Shown piece after piece: positions 30,529 to 37,854 of a DNA stretch of 64,000 nt (its first letter is position 1; the number at the start of each line of letters is the position of its first letter). Origin of the DNA: Actinomycetes bacterium (GTDB lineage Bacteria; Actinomycetota; Acidimicrobiia; Acidimicrobiales; Acidimicrobiaceae); assembly GCA_021805205.1 (NCBI GenBank), contig JAJZFV010000002.1, positions 248,001 through 312,000 of the forward strand, given 5' to 3'. The notes under the pieces are model-generated. The model did no database searches. It was not told where the DNA came from and saw only the letters and a program-made list of their open reading frames with translations. The translations under genes and the position numbers were made by a program.

Positions 30529-31238
30529 TGCCTAGCCACAGTTCGCGCCGCCTCGAGTTGATTTACTACCCTTAGGGCAGCACAAGCTGCACCAAAACCG
30601 TTGTCGATTCCCATTACGGCTACACCTGGAGCACATGAAGCCAACATCGCCATCATCGCCGTTGCTCCACCATTTGATGCCCCGTATCCAGTTGAAGTTG
30701 GAACTGCTATCAGAGGAGTCGGAATCAACCCACCGAGGACTGATGCTAGGGCACCCTCCATACCGGCGACCACGATTACAGCATCAAAGGTCCTGATGTG
30801 ATCAAGGCGTGCCATGATTCGGTGCAACCCAGCGATACCAACGTCTGAGATGATCTCACAGCTGATTCCACAAGCTGCAAGGGTGGCGGCTGCTTCATTG
30901 GCAACGGGTAGATCTGTTGTGCCACCGGTGACCACTACGACCTTTTTATCTCGAGGAGCGTTAGCTGAGATAACTACCGAATACAGATGATTGGCATCTC
31001 TAACCAGATTCGGCATTGAAAACGAGTCTTGGAAGGACTTTAGGAGCTCTTCTGCTACTTCAAGGTTGACTCTGGTTACTAGAACCGGCCCTTGATTCTT
31101 TCTATCCATCTCTCTAGCTATCGCTATGAGTTGGCTCTTGCTCTTTCCCGGCGCATAGATCGCCTCGGGTATTCCAATTCGGGCATAGCGACCGTGGTCA
31201 ATTTCGGCAAATCCACTTGTTGATTGATCACCATTCAT
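30525..31238 (-). CDS. larB: Nickel-pincer cofactor biosynthesis protein LarB
   Basis: About 237 residues. The N-terminal HGRYARIGIPEAIYAPGKS and the AIR-carboxylase-like domain (VVVTGGTTDLPVANEAA, VVAGMEGALASVLGGL, VPTSTGYGAS) mark LarB, which carboxylates and hydrolyses nicotinic acid adenine dinucleotide, the first step to the nickel-pincer nucleotide. Start: the frame opens at TTG 31259, but ATG 31238 with TAGCAT 8 nt upstream fits the window's leaderless pattern. It is divergent from pheA. Confidence 0.9.
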   Translation of the reverse strand: MNGDQSTSGFAEIDHGRYARIGIPEAIYAPGKSKSQLIAIAREMDRKNQGPVLVTRVNLEVAEELLKSFQDSFSMPNLVRDANHLYSVVISANAPRDKKVVVVTGGTTDLPVANEAAATLAACGISCEIISDVGIAGLHRIMARLDHIRTFDAVIVVAGMEGALASVLGGLIPTPLIAVPTSTGYGASNGGATAMMAMLASCAPGVAVMGIDNGFGAACAALRVVNQLEAARTVARQ

Positions 31239-31246
31239 AGCTTGAC

Positions 31247-31252
31247 ATGCTA
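31247..31252 (-). promoter_or_regulatory. Candidate -10 element, leaderless larB
   Basis: TAGCAT on the minus strand ends 8 nt before ATG 31238; no Shine-Dalgarno sequence. Confidence 0.4.
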
Positions 31253-31308
31253 GGCGCAATTAAACAGCCACGGTTTAGAAGGGGTGGGCAGCCCCTGGTT
31301 ATGGAAGC

Positions 31309-31314
31309 TAGATT
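31309..31314 (+). promoter_or_regulatory. Candidate -10 element, leaderless pheA
   Basis: TAGATT ends 8 nt before ATG 31323, with no Shine-Dalgarno sequence in between. Confidence 0.45.
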
Positions 31315-31322
31315 ATTTGCCA

Positions 31323-32252
31323 ATGACTTCGGTAAAAAAGATAGGCTTTCTCGGCCCAAGAGGTACCTTCTCTGAAGAGGCGTTGATGGAGCAAAGGCTG
31401 AGGGGCAGCGAAGCCGAAACCGTCCCCTTTGCCACAATTGCCCACGTTCTAGAAGCAGTTGCCGAAGGTCAAGTGGACACTGGGTTTGTTCCAATCGAGA
31501 ACTCAATCGAGGGAAGCGTCTCTGCCACAATTGACTCTCTCATCTTTGACTATGAACTATCGATCGTGGGTGAGTACGTTCACGATATCCACCACGACCT
31601 GATGGCGATTGAAAACACTTCGCTAGACCAAATCAAAACCGTCATCTCTCACCCGCAACCATTGGCACAGTGTCGCAAATTTTTGGCACAAAAGCTACCA
31701 AATGCGATACTTAGGGCCACTACGTCAACGTCAGAGGCCGCCCGTGAAGTATGTGAGTCAGGCGATACTTCAATTTCGGCGATAGCTCCACGCAAGGCAG
31801 CTGAGATTTATTCACTATCGGTCATCAACGACAACATCGAAGACCATAGTGGAAATCAGACGAGATTCATCGAGGTAACAAAAGAAGCTCTACCGCCTCG
31901 AACGGGTAACGATCGAACCTCTATTGTTTGCTTTCAAGTGCGCGACGAACCTGGGTTTCTGTTTTCGATTCTTGCAGAGTTCTATGCACGCAGAATCAAC
32001 CTCACAAAGATCGAGTCAAGACCGTCCAAAAAAGGACTCGGGGAATACTGCTTCGTAATCGAGCTTGATGGCCACGTACGCGATCCCCTCGTAGCTGATG
32101 CTTTGGTCAATCTAAAAGATCGTTTGGCCGACGTGAGGTTTATGGGAAGTTATCCCAAGTACAAGGGATCTGCGAGTCCATCGATATCTTCAGATGACCC
32201 CGGCCACCTCTGGATTGAAGAGATTTTGAAGCGCAGAGAATTTAGAAATTAA
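31323..32252 (+). CDS. pheA: Prephenate dehydratase
   Basis: About 309 residues, monofunctional. It turns prephenate into phenylpyruvate in phenylalanine synthesis. The catalytic domain starts GFLGPRGTFSEEAL and has VPIENSIEGSVSATID and the active-site region GNQTRFIEV. A C-terminal ACT domain with ESRPSKKGLGEYCFVIE binds phenylalanine for feedback inhibition. The frame opens at 31284, but ATG 31323 directly before the conserved domain, with a -10-like element upstream, is preferred. tRNA-Ser follows within 20 bp. Confidence 0.95.
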   Translation: MTSVKKIGFLGPRGTFSEEALMEQRLRGSEAETVPFATIAHVLEAVAEGQVDTGFVPIENSIEGSVSATIDSLIFDYELSIVGEYVHDIHHDLMAIENTSLDQIKTVISHPQPLAQCRKFLAQKLPNAILRATTSTSEAAREVCESGDTSISAIAPRKAAEIYSLSVINDNIEDHSGNQTRFIEVTKEALPPRTGNDRTSIVCFQVRDEPGFLFSILAEFYARRINLTKIESRPSKKGLGEYCFVIELDGHVRDPLVADALVNLKDRLADVRFMGSYPKYKGSASPSISSDDPGHLWIEEILKRREFRN

Positions 32253-32269
32253 CTGCTATTCTGTACCCC

Positions 32270-32356
32270 GGAGGGATGGCAGAGCGGACAAATGCGAAGC
32301 ACTTGAAATGCTTTGACCCAAAAGGTCCGTGGGTTCGAATCCCACTCCCTCCGCCA
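32270..32356 (+). tRNA. tRNA-Ser (anticodon UGA)
   Basis: The 7-bp acceptor stem GGAGGGA/TCCCTCC, T-arm GTGGG-TTCGAAT-CCCAC, a long variable arm (class II) and anticodon loop CTTGAAA with TGA at the centre identify serine tRNA reading UCA. The 3' CCA is encoded (to 32356). TATTCT lies about 7 nt upstream as a -10. The accessory island begins right after this gene. Confidence 0.95.
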
Positions 32357-32360
32357 ATCA

Positions 32361-32372
32361 AGTTATATAACT
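32361..32372. repeat. 12-bp palindrome after the tRNA
   Basis: AGTTATATAACT starts 4 nt after the encoded CCA. A second small inverted repeat CGGAA-TTGG-TTCCG follows at 32375-32388. Either could be tRNA transcript processing or termination, or a relic of integration. Unproven. Confidence 0.35.
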
Positions 32373-32546
32373 AACGGAATTGGTTCCGAGCTTGCACGCA
32401 GCTTGCCATGTTTTACTGCTCGACGTCTTCGCCATAGACGGCTTACCCTCTTGAGAACCCCCGGGTGAAAAATATGCTTCTGGATATAAGCCATTAGCGC
32501 TCGGCACAAAATCTTCCAATTTTCACTGGCAACGCACCAGCTGTGT

Positions 32547-32559
32547 ATTACAATGTAAT
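32547..32559. promoter_or_regulatory. Operator palindrome overlapping the toxin-antitoxin promoter
   Basis: ATTACA-A-TGTAAT is a perfect 13-bp palindrome. It contains TACAAT (32549-32554), a good -10 element, about 24 bp before the antitoxin start. This fits autorepression by a RelB/DinJ-type antitoxin with its toxin. Confidence 0.55.
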
Positions 32560-32577
32560 TCAGTGAAGGAGGTCATT

Positions 32578-32841
32578 ATGCCTGCAAATGCGCTAGTTCA
32601 GGCTCGTATTGATAGTGCCATAAAAGAAGAAGCCGCTCTTGTCTTAGAAGCAATGGGGCTAACCGTATCTGACGCAGTGCGTCTACTCCTGACTAGAGTC
32701 GCCACTGAGCACGCTCTACCCTTTGATCCACTGCTTCCCAATGAAGAAACTATCGCGGCAATGAAAGAAGCACGACGGGGTAATCTGCCATCCTTTGCAA
32801 CGGTTGAGGAACTGATGGCAGATTTGAATGCGCCTGATTGA
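32578..32841 (+). CDS. RelB/DinJ family antitoxin
   Basis: About 87 residues. The N-terminal ribbon-helix-helix-like segment (ALVQARIDSAIKEEAALVLE, then GLTVSDAVRLLLTRVA) is the RelB/DinJ DNA-binding fold. The C-terminal half wraps the toxin. AAGGAGGT lies six bases before ATG 32578, which is preferred over a more upstream start at 32563. It overlaps the toxin start by 14 bp. It neutralises the toxin and represses the operon. Confidence 0.92.
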   Translation: MPANALVQARIDSAIKEEAALVLEAMGLTVSDAVRLLLTRVATEHALPFDPLLPNEETIAAMKEARRGNLPSFATVEELMADLNAPD

Positions 32842-33109
32842 GACTACCAATGCGTTCAAACGCGATTACAAGCGAGAAGCAAAGGGGAAACATAGGCTCA
32901 CCCTAGAAAGAGACTTTCACGATATCGTGCAATCCTTAGCAAATGACGAGCCTTTGGAACAACGATATCAAGACCATCCGCTTACGGGAGAATGGAGTGA
33001 TCACCGCGACTGCCATATTAGGCCCGACTTAGTGCTCATATACAGAAAATCGAATTCTGATCGCGTGCAACTAGTGAGGCTTGGTTCGCATTCCCAACTC
33101 GGACTGTAG
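32828..33109 (+). CDS. YafQ family mRNA-interferase toxin
   Basis: 93 residues of the RelE superfamily. The core DHPLTGEWSDHRDCHIRPD followed by LVLIYR and the C-terminal RLGSHSQL match YafQ, where His residues and the C-terminal His-containing segment cleave mRNA on the ribosome. Its start lies inside the antitoxin gene, so translation is coupled. The module is plausibly intact. Confidence 0.92.
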   Translation: MRLIETTNAFKRDYKREAKGKHRLTLERDFHDIVQSLANDEPLEQRYQDHPLTGEWSDHRDCHIRPDLVLIYRKSNSDRVQLVRLGSHSQLGL

Positions 33110-34027
33110 GGTTCAGCTCAAGATCTCAAAGTGGTTGGTACGATTACACTTGCGTCAATAGTGGAAACACCACACCATCGTTAACCCGACCACAACTATC
33201 CACTTTAACCAATATATTTACGGCGCGCCCGAAGTGGATACCTTGCATCAGCTCAAGTAAACTATGTACAACTCCATAGGGTGATAACTCCGGAGCACGA
33301 TGATACCTAGCCAAAGGATCAAAGAGAAGCTGTTATCAGAAATATAAGGATGCTCCTTTCAGCTCCAAATGCACTAAGACGTGCTTTTTCCTGACTAGCT
33401 AAAGAAAGCAAGATACCAAAAGCAACTATCTACCTATGGAAAAAAACGAAGTAGAAGCTGATCTAATTAGCGATGATCCAGGAATGGGAACCCCAACACA
33501 TCCTTGGAACTCAGCTTCTGAGCTCCAAGTGCGTACTTACCACAGCTGCAGTGATCGAGTTACATCTACTTTCTCATTTAGCTTGTTAGAGTTCCTCTTC
33601 GGTTTGGCTTTGTCCTCGCCCTATTAGAGCAACAACTAAAGCTACGTGACAGCAATCTTGGCGGAGAGGGCGCAGCCTTCACTGATGATCGCCCAGATGC
33701 TATCTTTAGCCACAGTAGGCTAACTTACTTTGAACGAGCTTGAACTTCGACATTGATAAAACATTTGATTTTGGCTACGCGAGAGGCATAATTGCTAAGT
33801 TCCATGATTTATACGGTGGGCTTTACATTAGTATTGCTCGGGAGTGTTGAGCCTCTCTGAAACTATTTATAAGATACCTAGCTGGCGGAACGACTTCCTG
33901 AACAGGATAACTGGCGACAAAGGGGTCAATGTTATCTAAGTCTAGCTATCCAAACTATGGCTTTAATTCATTTTCAACAGGTAAAGAGTAAGGTCATATT
34001 AAGACTATTAGTTGTTGCTTGAAATGT
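33110..34027. other. Noncoding accessory stretch between toxin and hsd operon
   Basis: About 0.9 kb of AT-richer sequence. The only frames are short (for example 33436-33627 plus, 63 codons), with no ribosome-binding site and no family match. It looks like decayed or intergenic island DNA. No att repeat of the tRNA 3' end was found here by eye. Confidence 0.5.
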
Positions 34028-34033
34028 TACAAT
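34028..34033 (+). promoter_or_regulatory. Candidate -10 element of the hsd operon
   Basis: TACAAT followed by AAAGGAAAGT and the first leader ORF. The -35 region is poor, so confidence is low. Confidence 0.35.
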
Positions 34034-34043
34034 AAAGGAAAGT

Positions 34044-34094
34044 ATGAAAAAATTAGGGCACCATTTTGAGCAATTTCCGAAGGAGCAACATTGA
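34044..34094 (+). CDS. 16-residue leader ORF upstream of hsdM
   Basis: ATG with AAGGAA three bases upstream encodes MKKLGHHFEQFPKEQH. Its stop TGA shares one base with the ATG of the next small ORF (TGATG), the usual arrangement for translational coupling. Function is unknown; it may be a leader peptide that sets translation of the restriction operon. It could also be chance, given its length. Confidence 0.4.
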   Translation: MKKLGHHFEQFPKEQH

Positions 34095-34216
34095 TGGCGG
34101 GTCAGTTTCGCAAGAGTGCGACGAAGCCAGCCAAGTCGCTCGAACAGAGTTTATTGTTGATAAATACCCCACCTAGTCGACGGGTTGTCGAAGAAGAAGG
34201 GCATCCCGCCGCATGA
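34094..34216 (+). CDS. 40-residue ORF coupled to hsdM
   Basis: Begins ATG with GGAG eight bases upstream and encodes a basic N-terminal half (MAGQFRKSATKPAKSLEQ) and an acidic tail. Its stop overlaps the hsdM start as ATGA, like every other junction up to hsdR. No family is recognised. The KSLEQ segment is reminiscent of the start of some HsdM proteins, so it may be a decayed N-terminus rather than a working gene. Confidence 0.5.
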   Translation: MAGQFRKSATKPAKSLEQSLLLINTPPSRRVVEEEGHPAA

Positions 34217-34635
34217 GCCAGACCAAAGAAACCGAGCGAGCCGAGTTGCACAAGACTATCTGGCGCATCGCCAACGACCTGCGAGGCAGCGTCGATGGCT
34301 GGGACTTCAAGACCTACGTGCTGGGTATCCTCTTCTACCGTTTTATCTCTGAAAACCTGACCGCCTACATAAACGATGGAGAGCACAAGGCTGGACAGGC
34401 CAACTTCGACTATGCCATGCTGAGTGACCCTCAGGCAGAGTTTGGACGAAAGGAAACGGTGGCCGAAAAGGGCTTCTACATGCTTCCGAGCGAGCTCTTC
34501 GCCAACGTTCGCAAACATGCCGCGCACGACGAGAATCTGAACGAAACGCTTGAGCGGGTCTTCAAGAACATAGAGGGTTCCGCAGTCGGTACAGGACTCA
34601 GAAGACGACTTGAAAGGCCTATTCGACGATCTTGA
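34213..34635 (+). CDS. hsdM: Type I modification methylase HsdM, N-terminal part (frameshifted)
   Basis: 140 residues; about the first 125 match the HsdM N-terminal helical domain (LHKTIWRIANDLRGSVDGWDF, VLGILFYRFISENL). The frame leaves the family pattern after SAVGT: removing one G at 34594-34595 (ACAGGACTC) would give SAVGTDSEDDLKGLFDDL and join it to the next ORF. The last 16 residues are out-of-frame. It is either a true single-base insertion that inactivates hsdM or a sequencing error. Without repair, no full methylase is made. Confidence 0.85.
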   Translation: MSQTKETERAELHKTIWRIANDLRGSVDGWDFKTYVLGILFYRFISENLTAYINDGEHKAGQANFDYAMLSDPQAEFGRKETVAEKGFYMLPSELFANVRKHAAHDENLNETLERVFKNIEGSAVGTGLRRRLERPIRRS

Positions 34636-35782
34636 GGTCAACAGCGCGAAGCTCGGACAGACGGTGGCAAAGCGCAACGAGAAACTAGTAAAGCTCCTCG
34701 ACGCCATCGGTGATCTCAGTCTGGGCAGCTTCTCCGATCACACCATCGATGCCTTCGGTGATGCGTATGAATATCTAATGCAGATGTACGCGTCGAGTGC
34801 AGGTAAGTCCGGGGGCGAGTATTACACCCCACAGGAAGTCTCGGAGCTCCTTGCCCGAATCACGGTAGTCGGCAAAACCTCCGTGAACAAGGTCTATGAC
34901 CCCGCTTGCGGTTCCGGGTCCTTGCTGTTGAAGTTCGCCAAGGTACTTGGGAAAGATAACGTTCGCTTGGGTTTCTTTGGACAGGAGATCAATCTGACGA
35001 CCTACAACCTCGCTCGCATCAACATGTTCCTACACGACGTGAACTACGAGAAGTTTGATCTTTCCCATGGCGACACACTGCTCGACCCGGCTCACTGGGA
35101 TGAGGAGCCGTTCGAGGCTATCGTCTCCAATCCGCCGTACTCGACTAAATGGGAGGGTGACGCTAACCCGTTGCTCATCAACGATCCACGCTACTCTCCG
35201 GCTGGTGTGCTCGCACCGAAGTCGAAGGCCGATCTAGCCTTCACCATGCACATGCTTCACTGGCTGGCCGTGAACGGCACGGCCGCCATTGTCGAGTTTC
35301 CAGGTGTGCTCTATCGTGGAGGTGCGGAGCAGAAGATCCGTAAGTACCTCGTTGACAACAACTATGTCGACGCGGTCATTCAGCTTCCGCCGGACCTCTT
35401 CTTCGGCACCACCATTGCTACCTGCATTCTCGTCCTCAAGAAATCCAAGAAGGACAATACGGTACTGTTTATCGACGCTTCCGCTGAGTTTGTCCGAGGT
35501 GGTAACAAGAACAAGCTCACTGAAATCAACCAGCAGAGGATCCTCGATGCCTTCACGGAACGCAGATCCGAGGAATACTTCGCAAAGCTCATCCCTTACG
35601 AGGAGATCAAGGCCAATGACTATAACATCGCGGTCTCGTCCTATGTCGAACGGGAGGACACCAACGAGGCCGTCGACATCGCTGCGTTGAATGCCGAAAT
35701 TGCCCGAATCGTGACACGACAATCGGAACTTCGTACCCAAATCGATGCGATTGTTGCGGACCTGGAGGGAAACAACTCATGA
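34610..35782 (+). CDS. hsdM: Type I modification methylase HsdM, catalytic part (frameshifted)
   Basis: 390 residues from a TTG inside the frameshift zone. SAM-binding motif DPACGSGSLLL and the N6-adenine catalytic motif NPPYS are intact, followed by the C-terminal helices. The start is artificial; the natural protein should continue the preceding ORF, for about 520 residues in all, normal for HsdM. It modifies adenine in the site recognised by HsdS. The stop overlaps the next gene by 4 bp (ATGA). Confidence 0.88.
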   Translation: MKGLFDDLEVNSAKLGQTVAKRNEKLVKLLDAIGDLSLGSFSDHTIDAFGDAYEYLMQMYASSAGKSGGEYYTPQEVSELLARITVVGKTSVNKVYDPACGSGSLLLKFAKVLGKDNVRLGFFGQEINLTTYNLARINMFLHDVNYEKFDLSHGDTLLDPAHWDEEPFEAIVSNPPYSTKWEGDANPLLINDPRYSPAGVLAPKSKADLAFTMHMLHWLAVNGTAAIVEFPGVLYRGGAEQKIRKYLVDNNYVDAVIQLPPDLFFGTTIATCILVLKKSKKDNTVLFIDASAEFVRGGNKNKLTEINQQRILDAFTERRSEEYFAKLIPYEEIKANDYNIAVSSYVEREDTNEAVDIAALNAEIARIVTRQSELRTQIDAIVADLEGNNS

Positions 35783-36243
35783 GCATGCCGAAGGAAGAGG
35801 TGCAACGCCGACTCTACGCGGCATACAATACCCTTCTCAAGAAGGATCGAGCACTCCTTAAGCTGGACGCAAACGAACGCAGTCTTACCCACAAACTTGC
35901 CGAGCACTTGCAGGTCGAGTTTCCGGACTGGGACGTAGATTGTGAATACAACCGTAGCGAAGATGCCCCGAAGCGGCTGTCGGTTCAAACCATCTCCACC
36001 GATGATACAGATGCCCACACTGTATTTCCAGACATCATCGTCCATCATCGGAACACAAAGAACAACCTCGTAGTGATCGAGGCAAAAAAGAGCAGTACTT
36101 CAGTTGGGAACGCTGACGAAGAAAAGCTCAAGGCATATATTGCTGAGCACCATTATCAGTTCGCCTTCGCTGTTGTCTTACCGGTAGCGTCACGTGCTTC
36201 GGAAGCGAATCCGTCTACCGACATAGTGGAGGTCCGGGCATGA
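35779..36243 (+). CDS. PD-(D/E)XK-like small protein, copy 1
   Basis: 154 residues. After a conserved block (NERSLTHKLAEHLQVEF, DWDVDCEYNR) comes FPDIIVHHR and VVIEAKKS. The spaced Asp (in FPDI) and E-x-K (in IEAKKS) fit a PD-(D/E)XK nuclease core. The family is, as far as I know, uncharacterised. It overlaps hsdM and hsdS by 4 bp on each side, and a paralogue (37399-37854) sits on the other side of hsdS. It may assist or control the restriction complex; an independent nuclease role is inference. Confidence 0.75.
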   Translation: MSMPKEEVQRRLYAAYNTLLKKDRALLKLDANERSLTHKLAEHLQVEFPDWDVDCEYNRSEDAPKRLSVQTISTDDTDAHTVFPDIIVHHRNTKNNLVVIEAKKSSTSVGNADEEKLKAYIAEHHYQFAFAVVLPVASRASEANPSTDIVEVRA

Positions 36244-36968
36244 GCCGGATTGACGACTTGATTGATGAACTTTGCCCTAGGGGCATTGAATCCCCGACGC
36301 TAGGCGACCTTTGTCGCATCAGGAGTGGTGCTGCCGTTAGTAAAGTGTCCATCGGACAGAACCCTGGCACATATCCCGTAATCAATAGTGGACGGGAACC
36401 GCTGGGATATATTGATTCATTTAACACAGAGGACGATCCAATCGGCATAACCTCGCGTGGAGCAGGTGTTGGATCCATTACATGGTGCGAGGGGCGCTAC
36501 TTCCGTGGAAATCTGAATTATTCCGTGACCGCTCTGGATCGATCGCTTATCGAAACTCGGTTTCTCTATCACTCGTTGCTCTTTCTTCAGCCCCGAATCC
36601 AGCAATTATGTACTTATCAAGGAATTCCAGCCCTGAATAAGGTGAATTTAGAGAAGCTGCCCGTTTCCATCCCTCCCTTAGAAATCCAACAAGAGATCGT
36701 ACGCATCCTAGATACGTTTACAGAGCTGGAGGCGGAGCTGGAGGCTCGTCGTCGCCAATATGCCTATTATCGGGATTCGCTCTTGAGCTTCCCTGAAGGG
36801 GGGTACGGAGAGTTCCGATGGGTGAGGTTGGTGAGTTCATTCGTGGTAATGGCCTTCAGAAGAGCGATCTTCGGGATGAGGGCGCGCCTGCCATCCACTA
36901 CGGCCAAGTTCACACTCATTACGGTACTTGGGCGATCGAGACGAAGTCGTTCGTCAGCGAGGCGTTAG
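36240..36968 (+). CDS. hsdS: Type I specificity subunit HsdS, first target domain (frameshifted)
   Basis: 242 residues; the first about 188 are HsdS: target recognition domain 1 (SPTLGDLCRIRSGAAVSK onward, ending near IPPLEIQQEIVRIL) and the conserved coiled-coil spacer (LEARRRQYAYYRDSLLSF). After the G6 run at 36798-36803 the frame is lost; the remaining residues are out-of-frame. One more G would continue as GGVRRVPMGEVGEFIRG, the expected start of the second target domain. It could also act as a half-subunit, but the junk tail argues against that. Confidence 0.85.
   Translation: MSRIDDLIDELCPRGIESPTLGDLCRIRSGAAVSKVSIGQNPGTYPVINSGREPLGYIDSFNTEDDPIGITSRGAGVGSITWCEGRYFRGNLNYSVTALDRSLIETRFLYHSLLFLQPRIQQLCTYQGIPALNKVNLEKLPVSIPPLEIQQEIVRILDTFTELEAELEARRRQYAYYRDSLLSFPEGGYGEFRWVRLVSSFVVMAFRRAIFGMRARLPSTTAKFTLITVLGRSRRSRSSARR
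36798..36803 (+). repeat. G6 homopolymer at the hsdS frameshift
   Basis: Six consecutive G directly after the first HsdS spacer. A seventh would restore a full-length two-domain HsdS. Short G-tracts in hsdS are known sites of phase variation in other bacteria, and also of sequencing error. Confidence 0.6.
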
Positions 36969-37402
36969 CCTCGAAGTTGCGCAAGGCGAATCCCGGGGAC
37001 CTCGTGATAGCTACGACTAGCGAAGACGACGAGGCTGTAGGCAAGTCAGTTGCGTGGGTCGGGAATGGGGCCGCCGCAGTCGGTGGCGACGCGTACATTT
37101 ATCGGCACACACTCGATCCAAAGTATGTCGCGTACTTCTTCCAAACTGACGATTTCCAGGGCCAAAAGAAGCGCAGCATTACCGGAACGAAGGTTCGCCG
37201 CGTATCTGGCGATTCTCTCTCGAAGATCCTGATTCCAGTTCCAGAGCGGGCCGAGCAAGAGCGTGTCGTCAACATCTTGGACAACTTCGATGCGCTAGTG
37301 AACGACCTGGCGATTGGGCTCCCTGCCGAGCTAGTCGCTCGCCGCAAGCAATATGAATACTACCGCGACACGCTGCTTACCTTCCAAGAGGCAGTCGTAT
37401 GA
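36818..37402 (+). CDS. hsdS: Type I specificity subunit HsdS, second target domain (frameshifted)
   Basis: 194 residues covering the second target recognition domain (MGEVGEFIRGNGLQKSDL to LIPVPERAEQERVV) and the second spacer (ARRKQYEYYRDTLLTF), which mirrors the first. The frame is open upstream to the G6 run, so the ATG at 36818 is likely internal. Full-length HsdS would be about 385 residues. The stop overlaps the next gene by ATGA. Confidence 0.85.
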   Translation: MGEVGEFIRGNGLQKSDLRDEGAPAIHYGQVHTHYGTWAIETKSFVSEALASKLRKANPGDLVIATTSEDDEAVGKSVAWVGNGAAAVGGDAYIYRHTLDPKYVAYFFQTDDFQGQKKRSITGTKVRRVSGDSLSKILIPVPERAEQERVVNILDNFDALVNDLAIGLPAELVARRKQYEYYRDTLLTFQEAVV

Positions 37403-37854
37403 CCTTTGCATCAAGTGACATCGAAAACAGAATCTACCGAGCATGGGAGCGCTTACTGACCCGAGACTCCGAGTTGCTCCAGTTCGACGCCAGCGAACGG
37501 AGCATTACTCACAAGCTTGCCGAGCATCTACAAGTGGAGTTTTCGGATTGGGACGTCGATTGCGAATACAATCGCGACGGACACGACCCGAAGGCGTTGG
37601 CTTTGCACAAATGCCCTCATGGTAAGGGTGATTTACGACGCGACTTTCCTGACATTGTCGTCCACAAACGCGACACCGGGGACAACCTCGTCGCCATCGA
37701 AGCAAAGAAGAGCACCAGCCGACACAACAAACATGACAGCTGCAAACTGCACGCATATCGCGAGTCGCTTCATTATCAATATGCGTACCTAGTGGTGTTT
37801 CCTATAAGCACGGGTGATAAGCGCGGCCTCGGCCTTAGGGAGTTCGAGACATGA
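37399..37854 (+). CDS. PD-(D/E)XK-like small protein, copy 2
   Basis: 151 residues, clearly paralogous to the 35779-36243 product: SERSITHKLAEHLQVEF and DWDVDCEYNR are shared almost exactly, as are FPDIVVHKR and VAIEAKKS (Asp and E-x-K). The middle and C-terminal parts differ more, including a Cys/His-bearing loop (HKCPHGKGD). The copies use different synonymous codons, so the duplication is not recent. It overlaps hsdS and hsdR by 4 bp. Function is unknown. Confidence 0.75.
   Translation: MTFASSDIENRIYRAWERLLTRDSELLQFDASERSITHKLAEHLQVEFSDWDVDCEYNRDGHDPKALALHKCPHGKGDLRRDFPDIVVHKRDTGDNLVAIEAKKSTSRHNKHDSCKLHAYRESLHYQYAYLVVFPISTGDKRGLGLREFET

Noticed and set aside
33436-33627. 63-codon plus-strand ORF between toxin and hsd operon
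   Set aside because: No ribosome-binding site or -10 near its start, no family resemblance, and it sits in a stretch with no other coding signal.
36240-37402. Two genuine half-size HsdS proteins that dimerise
   Set aside because: The first ORF continues about 50 residues out-of-frame past the spacer and the second frame is open back to the G6 run, which fits one broken gene better. Not excluded.
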